Under the pieces are notes generated by a model. The model was not told the origin of the DNA. It saw only the letters and a program-made list of their open reading frames with translations, and made no database searches. DNA of 64,000 bases. Origin: Zizania palustris. Taxonomy: Eukaryota > Streptophyta > Magnoliopsida > Poales > Poaceae. Every line of letters starts with the position of its first letter. The stretch's first letter is position 1. The translations under genes and the position numbers were made by a program. Where the stretch lies: the NCBI GenBank assembly GCA_019279435.1, contig JAAALK010000288.1, positions 49,295,742 through 49,359,741 of the forward strand. Direction: 5' to 3'. This document shows positions 1 to 9,863 of this stretch, one piece after another.

Positions 1-1038
1 TGGAACCTCCCTTCGCACCGAGGGTGCGGTAGCTTCGGCGAGAAGCCTGCAGCCTGTTGGCCTTCGCTCCGCCGAAGAAGTCCTTCGATACAGTGACGGT
101 TTTGAGCCGAAGCCGTCAAAGCCCTTGGGCCTTCGCACCACCACCTCCGGAGTGGACCACCACGGCTTCGCAGCTGCTCCCAGCTCAAACACCGTCCGTC
201 CGTGTACCGAAGCCATGCATGGCCGAAGCACCACAAGTCATCCTCACTCCGAAGCCCCACCTTCGGAGTACCACCCTTCGAAGTCCCTCCTTCGTCCAAG
301 GCCTCCGCATGAAGCATTCCATGAGCACTTCGTCGCAATGTCTCTCCCCGAGCACACTCCTCGACGAGCCTCACCCGGACCATGCCTTCGATGCACCTCG
401 ACCTCTGAGACCTTCGTCGGGCACCTTCGAGTGTCTCCCTCCGGAGCACACTTCGAACCCTTGCCTCCGCAGAGGACTTCTAGCAACCAACTCCGAAGTC
501 ACTCCATTCGGAGTACCTTCGAAGTGCCTCACCTCCGAGGACTTGTCTCGGAGTACCTTCAGCCGGAGCCACACTCCGCACTCTCTGCCTTCTCCTGGCA
601 CGTCTCGACCCGAGGACCGACCCGGACCACCTTCGCAGCCACCGTGACGGAGCTCCCCACTCCCCTGGCATCAAGCCACCCGCTTGACCCAGGTTCACCT
701 GGCTCGAACCCTGTCTGTCGCCTCCGAAGTCCCTGCGCACCACCGACAAGCAAACAAGTGTATCCAGTACTCCGGAGACCTCTCCGGGTTGACAGCCTCC
801 GGTACACACTCCGGTGTACCGCCCAAAGTACCGAAGCCTTCGGTACGAACCCAGTCATCGTGTACTGCCGGACCCCTCTGACAGGCACACTCCGCTGCAC
901 AGCTGCAGCAAGCAAACACCTCCGAACACCCTTCGGAGGCACCACCTCCGAAGCCCCTTCGGAGGTACCCTTCGAACAGAGGGTAAAATCCAGTCAATCA
1001 CTCATCACAAAACACCGAAACCAACCCTTGGTTTCTCA
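1..1038 (-). repeat. 3' LTR of element F (partial)
   Basis: This stretch equals 8826-9863 at a constant offset of 8825, with substitutions at only about four sites. On the minus strand the LTR begins TGAGAAACC at 1038, directly after a polypurine tract. Only 1038 of the expected 1955 bases are in the window. The stretch is dense in CTTCGG, CCGAAG, TTCGAA and CTCCGGAG. The 308-codon open frame across it is a by-product of this composition and not a gene. Confidence 0.95.
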
Positions 1039-2213
1039 ATCTCCCCCTTGATGAGTGCATTGACAACCAAATCCAATTTTAAGAAAAATTCAAAAAGTTC
1101 AGCACACAAGTGACCATAAAAACTCAAAAAGAGCCAAAGCATGTCACTTGATAAAAGAATTTTTCTCCCCCTTTGAAAAAGAGTAAAAAGCCCCTTCGGC
1201 AAAACTCCCCTTTGATAAAAAACTCCCCCTGAGTTAAGAAAATCTTTTCTCCCCCTTTATGTCAAAAATCTCTCCCCCTTAGAAATCATGCCTTCTTGCG
1301 GCAGAGAACATAGCAAATCTCTCCCCCTTTGGCAATGCAAGCATCAAGGATCAGTCAAAAGATGCAAAGCTTCGAAATGAGCAGAATTGCAAAGACATAT
1401 AATGCAAAAATATGCCAATATTAACACCAATGATCATGTGCTCAGCTCAATGTAACATTCTGTGAAACAAGATGATGGCATGTGATTTTGTCATTTTGAG
1501 ATAAAAGCATCACCACTTAATCATAGCAGCTAGACATGTGAAGGCAAGGACTGCGCAAAGCTAACAAATTCTACCTTAGACAGACAAGTTTTGTTCAAAA
1601 GGAGCTGTGAAAGCAAACTTGATGATTAATCAATTTTGATGTTCTTTTTCTGAATGCCAGGGGTTATTTGTTTGTCCACCTTATACTTTCCAATCAAGCC
1701 AAGCCTAGGCATGAAAGCCATCTGAAGCTTAAGGCGGTGATTTTGGCATACACTACACTATCCCAGTTCAGACCAAAGTGCAATGGAAAGCAGTCTAGAA
1801 TAGAGTAGTGCGACAAACAAACCCTCCTGGATCTTTTCATTTAAAACGGGCAACTCATGGATTTTTGATTTTGATTCAGATGAATGAAATATTTTGATGA
1901 ATATCCATGAATAAAGAACACAATTTTTTTTAAATTGCAAATTTTAGCATCCAAGGAACAGTGTCTTGCTGTCAAGTAGATAAAAGATAGCTAAAAGCAG
2001 TCCTGCCTAAACAAGCTAGATACAAGATTGTGCAGTGAGCAAGTTTGATTTTAGAAAATAAAATATCATGCACAACCAATGTTCCAGACATATTTCATAG
2101 AGCTGAGCTGACATGATTTCTCTTGAATTAAAAGCAGGCATATAATAGCAAAAGATGTAAGTGCAATTCCACACATAATGAGCATATGCAAGAAAATTAA
2201 AATCAGCTCCCCC
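1039..2213 (-). other. Noncoding tail of F with repeated polypurine tracts
   Basis: There are 1.17 kb between the pol stop and the 3' LTR with no recognisable gene. The tract touching the LTR (1039-1050, plus-strand ATCTCCCCCTTG) is the presumed primer for plus-strand DNA synthesis. Near-copies lie at about 1163, 1206, 1222, 1249, 1271, 1319 and 2207. Multiple polypurine tracts in this position are a reported Sirevirus trait. No envelope-like frame is visible here. Confidence 0.75.
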
Positions 2214-5200
2214 TCACAAGATGCCGTAGGGATGACAAATACCAAGTTCCCCACGCAAGTAAGCAAATCGAGAAGCATCGAGGGGTTTTGTAAAAATATC
2301 GGCAAGCTGGTGTTGGGTATCAACATATTGAAGTTCAATATCACCCTTCTCATTATGATCTCTGAGAAAATGATACCGTACATCAATGTGTTTGGTTCTG
2401 GAGTGCTGAACCGGGTTGTTTGCAATACAAATAGCACTAGTGTTATCACAGAAAAGTGGAACACTCTTATAATCTAACCCGAAATCCCGCAAAGTGGAAA
2501 CCATCCACAAAATCTGAGAGCAACAGCTAGCTGCAGCAACATATTCGGCCTCAGCCGTCGATTGTGCAACACTAGACTGTTTGCGGGAAGACCAGCAAAC
2601 CAGAGACGTACCCAGAAAATGACAAGTACCAGAGGTACTCTTCCTATCAATTCTACACCCAGCAAAATCCGCATCTGAATAACCTCTAAGACATAAAGAT
2701 GAAGACAATGAATACCATATGCCAAATTCAAGGGTGTGTTTGAGATACCTTAGGATGCGCTTAACCGCTTGGCGGTGCGAAGCTCGTGGTGAAGCTTGAA
2801 AACGAGCGCACAGACACACAGCGAAGTGTATGTCCGGCCTCGTGGCAGTCAAGTAGAGGAGGGAGCCGATCATGCTTCGGAACTCCTTCTGATCTACGGC
2901 TTCTCCATCTTCGTCAGGGTCCAATGCTACAGATGTAGCCATTGGAGTGGCGAGGGGCTTCGCATCAGACATGTCGAACTTCTTGAGCAGGTCCTTGGTG
3001 TACTTCGTCTGGTGGACAAAAGTACCTTGTTTGCTTTGCTTGATTTGCAAACCAAGGAAAAAGGTGAGTTCACCCATCATTGACATTTCAAATTCCCTGC
3101 TCATGGTATCTGCAAACTCGGCAACCAAAGCATGAGAAGAGCCACCAAAGATGATATCATCTACATAAATCTGTACTAGAAGGAAATCTTTGCCATGCTT
3201 GAGAGTAAACAAAGTTTTATCAACAGAGCCCATCAAATACCCTCGCTCAAGCAGAAAAGACTTAAGTCTATCATACCAAGCCCGAGGGGCCTGCTTGAGT
3301 CCATAAAGAGCCTTATGAAGTTTAAGGACTTTATGTGGGTACTTGGGGTTTTCAAAACCAGGAGGTTGTTTTACATAAACATCTTCACCTATGAAGCCAT
3401 TAAGAAAAGCACTTTTGACATCCATTTGATAGAGTTTGAATCCCCGGGATGTCGCAAAGGCAAGCAAAATCCTAATGGCCTCAAGGCGAGCAACAGGTGC
3501 AAAAGTTTCAGTAAAATCAATCCCTTCTAGTTGAGAAAAGCCCTGAGCTACAAGTCTAGCCTTGTTTCTAACAATTGTCCCATCCTCCCCTTGTTTATTT
3601 TTGAAAATCCATTTAGTTCCAATGAAATGAACATTTGGTGGAGGATCAACTAAAGTCCAGACTTGGTTTCTTTCAAAATTTTCAAGCTCTTCATGCATGG
3701 CATTGATCCAACTAGAATCAGAAAGAGCATGACTAACATCTAAAGGCTCGAAAGAAGCAACAAAAGCAGCATTAGTGAAATGGGCATGAGAACGAGTTAC
3801 CCTTTGATCAAGCTCACCAATGATCTGCTCGGGAGGGTGCATCCTTTGAACATGATGTGGAGCCTCGCGGCGGGATGCAGTCTCCCCCTCAACTTGTGCG
3901 TTGGAGTGGTCCAAGATGACTGATGTTGAGGTAGTCGCTTCGGGACCTCGTGCCGAAGTAGTAGAAGCGGGGTCAGCTTCGGGGGTTGATGTCGAGGGTA
4001 GTAGGGGATCATCCTCGAATTCTCCGAGATCTTCTTCTTCGAATAAGGTCTGTTCCATGTCGTGTTCATTTGCCTGTTCAAGAGCAGAACTAACAGAGGG
4101 GGTTGATTCATCAAAAGTCACATCACATGACTCGATGACAGTGTTAGTTTCCAAATTATAAACACGATAGGAATGACCATGAGTAGTATAACCCAAAAAG
4201 ATCCCGTCAGAAGATCGCGACTCAAATTTATCCAAGTTACCACGTTTTAGGATAAAGCAGCGACAGCCAAAAACTCGAAGATGAGTAACCTTGGGCTGTC
4301 TCCCAAAACGCAGCTCATATGATGTCAAATTTAAAATTGATCGCAAGAAAATTCGGTTTGAGATGTAACAAGCAGTGTTCATGGCCTCAGCCCAGAATTT
4401 TCTAGGAGTCCTATGCTCATCAAGCATCGTCCTAGCCATCTCAACCAAAGTGCGGTTTTTCCTCTCAACAACACCGTTCTGTTGAGGAACCCGCGGAGCA
4501 GAGAATTGATGTTCTATGCCATGCTCCATGCAAAAGTCAACAAAGAGACTATTTTTGAACTCGGTGCCATTATCACTTCGAATGAATTTCAATGCACCTG
4601 GAAGTTCAGTGAAAAGTCTCAAAGCCAAGCTCCGAAAGTGTGAAAACACTTCATCCTTGCTGGCAAGAAAGAAGACCCAAGAATAGCGAGAGAAATCGTC
4701 GACAATAACAAGTACATACCACTTGCCGCCTAAAGAACTAACCCGAGAAGGACCTACAGTGTCCATGTGAAGAAGTTCTCCGGGCTGTTCAGTCATCACT
4801 GTGGTGACTGGCGAATGCGAAGCGGCAATCATTTTTCCGTGTCGACATGGAGCGCAGACTAAATTCTTCTCAAACTTGAGCTTGGGCAATCCTCGGATCA
4901 AACCTAGGGCGCTCAGACGAGCGAGCAACTCAAAGCTCATATGCCCTAGTCTCCTATGCCACTTCCAAAGCTCAGAAGTCGAATGTGCAACAAGACAGTG
5001 AGAAGAACCAGACGACTCTGAAAAATCAGCTCCAAAAACTCTCCCAACCCTAAAGATCTTACACACCACAACGCCATCAGAATTGAGCACTTGCGAAGTA
5101 TCGCGATGAAATCGCACTTCGAAGCCCTCATCAAGCAACTGAGATACAGACAGCAAATTGTATCCCAGGTTTTCAACCAAAGCAACATCTTTGAGAGTGA

Positions 5201-5381
5201 AGTTTGAATTAATTCTTACCACACCTTTACCTTTCACTCTACTCCTTCGATTGTTTCCGAAGGTGATATGTTCCCTTTGCTTGGTTGTGGTGAGGCTGGA
5301 GAACCAAGCTGCATCTCCGGTCATGTGGCGCGAACAACCGGAGTCCATGATCCACGTGCCCTCCAAGCCTCGACCTGTCGC
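2214..5381 (-). CDS. pol: Ty1/copia Pol polyprotein of F (protease, integrase, RT, RNase H)
   Basis: This is an uninterrupted frame of about 1055 codons. Counting from the TTG codon at 5366: aspartic protease DSG at 8-10; integrase zinc region WHRRLGH at 136-142 with CAPC at 171-174; integrase core acidic residues at about D202, D265 (SDNGTEF) and E301 (GVVERK); a Ser/Thr/Glu-rich spacer at 420-530; reverse transcriptase with LYGLKQAPRAWYDRL at 688-702 and YVDD at 734-737; RNase H with YSDADFAG near 896 and TAEAEY near 938; and the copia end motif LADIFTKPLD near 1030. The frame has no ATG before the protease motif. It is in phase with gag across one UAG, so it is probably made as a Gag-Pol fusion. 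All catalytic residues I can identify are present, so the enzyme could still be active. Confidence 0.93.
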   Translation of the reverse strand, partial: ATGRGLEGTWIMDSGCSRHMTGDAAWFSSLTTTKQREHITFGNNRRSRVKGKGVVRINSNFTLKDVALVENLGYNLLSVSQLLDEGFEVRFHRDTSQVLNSDGVVVCKIFRVGRVFGADFSESSGSSHCLVAHSTSELWKWHRRLGHMSFELLARLSALGLIRGLPKLKFEKNLVCAPCRHGKMIAASHSPVTTVMTEQPGELLHMDTVGPSRVSSLGGKWYVLVIVDDFSRYSWVFFLASKDEVFSHFRSLALRLFTELPGALKFIRSDNGTEFKNSLFVDFCMEHGIEHQFSAPRVPQQNGVVERKNRTLVEMARTMLDEHRTPRKFWAEAMNTACYISNRIFLRSILNLTSYELRFGRQPKVTHLRVFGCRCFILKRGNLDKFESRSSDGIFLGYTTHGHSYRVYNLETNTVIESCDVTFDESTPSVSSALEQANEHDMEQTLFEEEDLGEFEDDPLLPSTSTPEADPASTTSARGPEATTSTSVILDHSNAQVEGETASRREAPHHVQRMHPPEQIIGELDQRVTRSHAHFTNAAFVASFEPLDVSHALSDSSWINAMHEELENFERNQVWTLVDPPPNVHFIGTKWIFKNKQGEDGTIVRNKARLVAQGFSQLEGIDFTETFAPVARLEAIRILLAFATSRGFKLYQMDVKSAFLNGFIGEDVYVKQPPGFENPKYPHKVLKLHKALYGLKQAPRAWYDRLKSFLLERGYLMGSVDKTLFTLKHGKDFLLVQIYVDDIIFGGSSHALVAEFADTMSREFEMSMMGELTFFLGLQIKQSKQGTFVHQTKYTKDLLKKFDMSDAKPLATPMATSVALDPDEDGEAVDQKEFRSMIGSLLYLTATRPDIHFAVCLCARFQASPRASHRQAVKRILRYLKHTLEFGIWYSLSSSLCLRGYSDADFAGCRIDRKSTSGTCHFLGTSLVCWSSRKQSSVAQSTAEAEYVAAASCCSQILWMVSTLRDFGLDYKSVPLFCDNTSAICIANNPVQHSRTKHIDVRYHFLRDHNEKGDIELQYVDTQHQLADIFTKPLDASRFAYLRGELGICHPYGIL

Positions 5382-5384
5382 CTA
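5382..5384 (-). promoter_or_regulatory. In-frame UAG between gag and pol of F
   Basis: The gag frame (6794 downward) and the pol frame are in the same phase and separated only by this amber codon. The context on the coding strand is CAT GTG TAG GCG ACA GGT. Five sense codons follow before the point where an alternative start could be called, and pol lacks an ATG upstream of its protease. This suggests readthrough. A nonsense mutation is the alternative. Confidence 0.6.
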
Positions 5385-6794
5385 CACATGATAAGAACGC
5401 CTCGATCGCTCAGTGCTGGGGTGAGTGAAATAATGACGAGGCATCCAGCACTGAGTGACACGAGTAGTAGGCACAGTAAAAGCAGACGGTCTACGCACAT
5501 AATAATCAGAATGATGCAAAGTGCGAGGTCTACCTACATGCTGTGAAAGAACAATATGTCGAGGTCTCCTACTCTGACGAGGTACAAAGCTACTCGCCCG
5601 AGGTCTACCACCATATGGAACATGGTGAACACCTCGAGGAGCAAAACCTCTCCGAGAAGCACGAGGAGCCTCGAAAACAGGACGAGAGTAATACTCAGAC
5701 TCATGCCTACCTAAAGATGGGTAATGCATGTCCTGATAGCTCATCGCCTGTGCACGTCGCTCATCCTTGATGCGACGGAAACAGAAACCAATCAAATGAC
5801 CCGCCCGCTGACAATAAGAACAATGAAACACTCTCCTGGGGGCACTCTCATGGGTCATAGGAGCAACTCTCACAGGCTCCTTGGGTTTCTTCTGAGTGGT
5901 TTTCTTGGGAGGATTTTTCTTGGTAGGAAGAGTGGTTTTCTTTTGTGAATGGGTAGGCTTTTTGGCTGATGGGGTGTCCAACAGAGCTCTCTCTTTCTCT
6001 AGGGTGGTGGGAGAGGTGAAAACAGTTTTGGTCTTACTGTCTGAAGCTATCCTCTCAAAACCCAAACCTAGAGCTACCCCGGCTCTGTCAGCACACAACT
6101 TGGTCTTGGCCAAGAGCAAATCCATCCTACCCTTTCCCTCAGTGCATTTGTTCACCACAGAAAGAAGGTATTCATTTTCGGACATGAGGTTCTCAGCTCG
6201 CTCTCTAACAGTGCCTAGCTGGTCCTTAAGGGTAATGCATGTGTCACACACAGGCTGCACATCCTTAGAACTACCGGCCCTCTCCAATCTAGCCTCCAAA
6301 TCATGAACATGCTTATCACGTAAATTAATGCTATCGCGTAATAAAGAGCAGTTCATGCAATCAACAACATCATGAGGTCTAGAATCCACCTCCAAAAGCT
6401 GCTTCTGTGCAGTCTCAAGCTCAGAAAGAGTTTGAGCATGAACAGAACGCAACTGAGCAAGCTCATTCATGACTACAGAACATGATTCACATTCAGCATC
6501 ATCATACTTAGACTTAAGCATGGCATATTCAGTAGAAACATTTTCTAGCCTAAGTCTAAGGTCTTTTCTTTCTCTAGCAGCTTGCACAAGTAATCTATCC
6601 TGACCTAGCACTACTTCATTCAGCTCATCTAATTTAATTAGAAGCTGGTCAGATGATAGATTTACCTCAGATGAGTCAAGCTCATCGCTGCTGTGATCGC
6701 TGTCGGCCATGAAGCAAAGGCCGGTGAAGTCACGTCCCTTCTTGTCCTTCTTGTCCTCCTTCCTTGGGGACTCCTCCTCCTCAGAGCTCGACTC
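5382..6794 (-). CDS. gag: Gag C-terminal half of F (coiled coil and second zinc knuckle)
   Basis: The frame is open from just after an in-frame TAG at 6795-6797 to the amber codon before pol. It begins with an acidic Ser/Glu/Lys stretch, then ATG at 6710 followed by an acidic serine-rich segment. A long heptad-rich region with repeated CxxC or CxxxC clusters follows (about residues 20-200 from that ATG), then a Lys/Pro/Thr-rich basic segment, then a zinc knuckle CSYCQRAGHLIGFC (CX2CX4HX4C) and an Arg-rich tail. Extended Gag proteins with coiled coils are typical of Sireviruses, where they are reported to bind plant LC8-like proteins. It is displaced by one frame from the N-terminal half, so one single-base indel near 6795-6815 splits gag. 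Confidence 0.8.
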   Translation of the reverse strand, partial: ESSSEEEESPRKEDKKDKKGRDFTGLCFMADSDHSSDELDSSEVNLSSDQLLIKLDELNEVVLGQDRLLVQAARERKDLRLRLENVSTEYAMLKSKYDDAECESCSVVMNELAQLRSVHAQTLSELETAQKQLLEVDSRPHDVVDCMNCSLLRDSINLRDKHVHDLEARLERAGSSKDVQPVCDTCITLKDQLGTVRERAENLMSENEYLLSVVNKCTEGKGRMDLLLAKTKLCADRAGVALGLGFERIASDSKTKTVFTSPTTLEKERALLDTPSAKKPTHSQKKTTLPTKKNPPKKTTQKKPKEPVRVAPMTHESAPRRVFHCSYCQRAGHLIGFCFRRIKDERRAQAMSYQDMHYPSLGRHESEYYSRPVFEAPRASRRGFAPRGVHHVPYGGRPRASSFVPRQSRRPRHIVLSQHVGRPRTLHHSDYYVRRPSAFTVPTTRVTQCWMPRHYFTHPSTERSRRSYHV

Positions 6795-7843
6795 CTAGTT
6801 GAGGATGTGTCGATGTCGCTGAGAGCAGCAACAAAGGCTCTGGAAGCGGCCTTGGCTACTTTCTTAGCCATCTTGCCGCGCTTGCCCTTCACAAAGGGCT
6901 TCCTCTCTTTTTTGTGGAATTTGGGGCGGTCACCCTCATCTCTCTTCTTGACCTTGGGGCAATTGGCCTTAATGTGAGAGGTGTCGCCACATTCATAGCA
7001 GCCACTAAAACCACTTCTCCTCTGATCCCGTCTCTCATGATGAAAGCGGGTGAACCTCCGGGCAATGAGAGCAAGCTCATCATCAGCTAGAGTATCCACC
7101 TGCTCCTTTGTGACGGAGACCAGGGAGGACAAAGCAAAACCATCTGCAAGAACACAAGTGCCTGATGTGCTTGGTTCTGCAGTGGTGCCACGGCTTGTGC
7201 TAGAAACCAATGCCAATGGCTGTGGCAAAGAGCTTCTGTGCACAGCAAGAGATGCCTTGGCAATCTCTGTGGACTTCAGCTTGCTAAAGAGTTCGTCACA
7301 GGTCAATGTGTCATAGCCTGTGGACTCCTCAATGCTGGATATCTTCACTTCCCATATGCTACGGTCAAGAGCATAGAGAAGCTTGATAGCCCTATCATGA
7401 TCACTGTAAGCAAGCGTCCCGTTGGATCGCAAGTTACTCACTATCGCGTCAAAGCGAGAAAACATGGCATCTACAGATTCACCAGGTGCCTGCACAAACA
7501 GCTGATACTGTTGATTGTAGGTGCTTTGGCGCCTGGCCTTGATCTGAGCAGAGCCCTCATGAAATACAGTGAGTGTTGTCCAAATTTCCCTAGCAGTCCT
7601 AAGGTGCTGCACCCTATCGAACTCACTCCGACTCAAACCAATGAACAGTATGTTCCTTGCCTTCGAGTTGGCAACATACTGATCTTTTTCAGTTTGAGTG
7701 GTGCGGGTATCAGGGATGGAGTATTGTGAGTCCACAATCTCCCAAATTGCATTTCCTTGGCTTAACAAGTAAGCCTCCATGCGCACCTTCCAGTATGCAA
7801 AATCTGTCCCATCGAACAGAGGAATTTTACTGCCTCTATCCAT
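6662..7843 (-). CDS. gag: Gag N-terminal half of F
   Basis: The 393-codon frame starts at an ATG 52 nt downstream of the PBS on the minus strand, the expected place. The N-terminus carries the copia Gag signature FDGTDFAYWKVRMEAYL (about residues 9-25), followed by a UBN2-like helical region including AREIW and ELFSKLKSTE. A zinc knuckle CYECGDTSHIKANC (CX2CX4HX4C) lies near residue 280. The final ~45 residues are Arg-rich and out of phase with the conserved acidic Ser/Glu segment that continues in the next frame. A +1/-1 shift near 6800 has therefore ended the true protein early. In an intact copy this would continue into the coiled-coil half. Confidence 0.85.
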   Translation of the reverse strand: MDRGSKIPLFDGTDFAYWKVRMEAYLLSQGNAIWEIVDSQYSIPDTRTTQTEKDQYVANSKARNILFIGLSRSEFDRVQHLRTAREIWTTLTVFHEGSAQIKARRQSTYNQQYQLFVQAPGESVDAMFSRFDAIVSNLRSNGTLAYSDHDRAIKLLYALDRSIWEVKISSIEESTGYDTLTCDELFSKLKSTEIAKASLAVHRSSLPQPLALVSSTSRGTTAEPSTSGTCVLADGFALSSLVSVTKEQVDTLADDELALIARRFTRFHHERRDQRRSGFSGCYECGDTSHIKANCPKVKKRDEGDRPKFHKKERKPFVKGKRGKMAKKVAKAASRAFVAALSDIDTSSTRSRALRRRSPQGRRTRRTRRDVTSPAFASWPTAITAAMSLTHLR

Positions 7844-7894
7844 GTCGCCAACAGATCACAAAACCGGTTAAGGTCAACTGGTGATCTTAACCAA

Positions 7895-7906
7895 GCTCTG
7901 ATACCA
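7895..7906 (-). promoter_or_regulatory. Primer binding site of F (initiator tRNA-Met)
   Basis: The minus strand reads TGGTATCAGAGC, the standard plant initiator-methionine tRNA PBS, two bases inside the 5' LTR end (…CAACA). It fixes the inner border of the 5' LTR at 7909. Confidence 0.95.
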
Positions 7907-7908
7907 AT

Positions 7909-9863
7909 TGTTGGACCGGAAACGGCGACCAGAGGGGGGGGTGAATGGGAGCTTTTAAAATTTCGGGCTAAAAACTTAGCCTTCGGTTCTGTTCTGTCTT
8001 CTGCGGAACAGGCTTCGAACACTACCTTCGAAGGTCTGGTTCGGAGGTACTTCGACAGCTCCGAACACAGGCTTCGCAGGAGCAAAAGTTCGAAGCCAAG
8101 AAGACTTCGCTCCACTAACACCCTTCGAAAATCTACTCTGCTAAGTCAGTGCAGGCACCGCACACGAGGTGCTTCGAGCAGGCTTCGCACTTCACCCTTC
8201 GCAAGAGTGGACAGCCCTCTGAGGACTTCGACCAAGTACTTAGCGACAACAACTGGTGCTGGGCTTCGTACGCGAAGGTCTACACGCACACAAAACGGAC
8301 TACGCTAAGGGCTTCGACACAAGAAGCAAAACGGGAAACAATCGGGGCTTCGCTAGTAAGCAGCGAGGTCTTGCCTCGTGTTACACAGAGCGACAGCACA
8401 CTGAAAAACACACTTCGCGAGAAAAACACCCTTCGCCAAGACAGGCTTCGGTGAACTAAAAACTAGCGAGGTATGCAATACGAGCTCAAGCAAAAGCACA
8501 CAGAAGCAGAGCTTCGCCGCTTGAACAAGGAACACAAAATAAATTGAACTCAGAATGAATACAGCGAGGTCTGTCTACAGGAGCTCAACAATAAATGCCC
8601 AAAGTGTTAAATGTTACCTACCGAGCCCCCATATTTATAGCCCACGGCTTCATCCTAAGGAAGTGACTACTTTACCCCTAGGGTTTACAACTGATTTGTC
8701 TCTACAGAACTAAGGGGTACAAAAGGTAGTCCACCTTTATTCTGGAGGCTTCTCTGTCAGCTGCAGAGGGGACAGTGTCAGCCTTTTTCAGAACAGACAG
8801 TGTCAGCCTTTACAGTGTTGACTTCTGGAACCTCCCTTCGCACCGAGGGTGCGGTAGCTTCGGCGAGAAGCCTGCAGCCTGTTGGCCTTCGCTCCGCCGA
8901 AGAAGTCCTTCGATACAGTGACGGTTTTGAGCCGAAGCCGTCAAAGCCCTTGGGCCTTCGCACCACCACCTCCGGAGTGGACCACCACGGCTTCGCAGCT
9001 GCTCCCAGCTCAAACACCGTCCGTCCGTTTACCGAAGCCATGCATGGCCGAAGCACCACAAGTCATCCTCACTCCGAAGCCCCACCTTCGGAGTACCACC
9101 CTTCGAAGTCCCTCCTTCGTCCAAGGCCTCCGCATGAAGCATTCCATGAGCACTTCGTCGCAGTGTCTCTCCCCGAGCACACTCCTCGACGAGCCTCACC
9201 CGGACCATGCCTTCGATGCACCTCGACCTCTGAGACCTTCGTCGGGCACCTTCGAGTGTCTCCCTCCGGAGCACACTTCGAACCCTTGCCTCCGCAGAGG
9301 ACTTCTAGCAACCAACTCCGAAGTCACTCCATTCGGAGTACCTTCGAAGTGCCTCACCTCCGAGGACTTGTCTCGGAGTACCTTCAGCCGGAGCCACACT
9401 CCGCACTCTCTGCCTTCTCCTGGCACGTCTCGACCCGAGGACCGACCCGGACCACCTTCGCAGCCACCGTGACGGAGCTCCCCACTCCCCTGGCATCAAG
9501 CCACCCGCTTGACCCAGGTTCACCTGGCTCGAACCCTGTCCGTCGCCTCCGAAGTCCCTGCGCACCACCGACAAGCAAACAAGTGTATCCAGTACTCCGG
9601 AGACCTCTCCGGGTTGACAGCCTCCGGTACACACTCCGGTGTACCGCCCAAAGTACCGAAGCCTTCGGTACGAACCCAGTCATCGTGTACTGCCAGACCC
9701 CTCTGACAGGCACACTCCGCTGCACAGCTGCAGCAAGCAAACACCTCCGAACACCCTTCGGAGGCACCACCTCCGAAGCCCCTTCGGAGGTACCCTTCGA
9801 ACAGAGGGTAAAATCCAGTCAATCACTCATCACAAAACACCGAAACCAACCCTTGGTTTCTCA
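7909..9863 (-). repeat. 5' LTR of element F (1955 bp)
   Basis: On the minus strand it starts TGAGAAACC at 9863 and ends CCAACA at 7909. The inner border is set by the PBS and the outer border by the point where identity with 1-1038 stops. The U3 part (about 8826-9863) is packed with short palindromes such as CCTTCGG, TTCGAA and TCCGGA. The part nearer gag is AT-richer with scattered CTTCG. The long open frames in it are compositional. Confidence 0.95.
8631..8640 (-). promoter_or_regulatory. Probable TATA box of the F LTR promoter
   Basis: The minus strand reads CTATAAATAT, followed by a G-run, inside the 5' LTR and about 720 bp before its inner end. Transcription would run leftward into gag. 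The position fits a U3/R boundary. The call rests on the motif only. Confidence 0.65.

Larger units (their letters stand above)
1..9863 (-). mobile_element. Sirevirus-type Ty1/copia LTR retrotransposon (element F)
   Basis: The order on the minus strand is 5' LTR, PBS, gag, pol in the copia order (protease, integrase, reverse transcriptase, RNase H), noncoding tail, polypurine tract and 3' LTR. The 3' LTR runs off the window start, so about 0.9 kb of the element is missing. Positions 1-1038 match 8826-9863 without indels, with 4 substitutions found by eye, so insertion was recent. The long gag with coiled coil and two zinc knuckles, the several polypurine tracts before the 3' LTR and the palindrome-rich LTR fit the Sirevirus (Maximus/SIRE) lineage. 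F is inserted in a gypsy element whose frame resumes at 9864. The 5-bp target duplication would be AATTT at 9864-9868, but the matching copy lies outside the window. Confidence 0.93.

Noticed and set aside
125..1051. 308-codon open frame at the window start, and its 357-codon twin at 8800-9873
   Set aside because: Both lie in the LTRs of F. The frames stay open in several phases and on both strands because of palindromic CTTCGG-type words. No domain and no start context.
1039..2213. Envelope-like gene of a Sirevirus
   Set aside because: No frame longer than noise in the sense direction between pol and the 3' LTR, and no membrane or signal features.
5896..6306. 136-codon plus-strand frame
   Set aside because: Mirror of the basic Lys/Pro/Thr segment of gag of F.
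7238..7729. 163-codon plus-strand frame
   Set aside because: Opposite strand of the conserved N-terminal gag of F.
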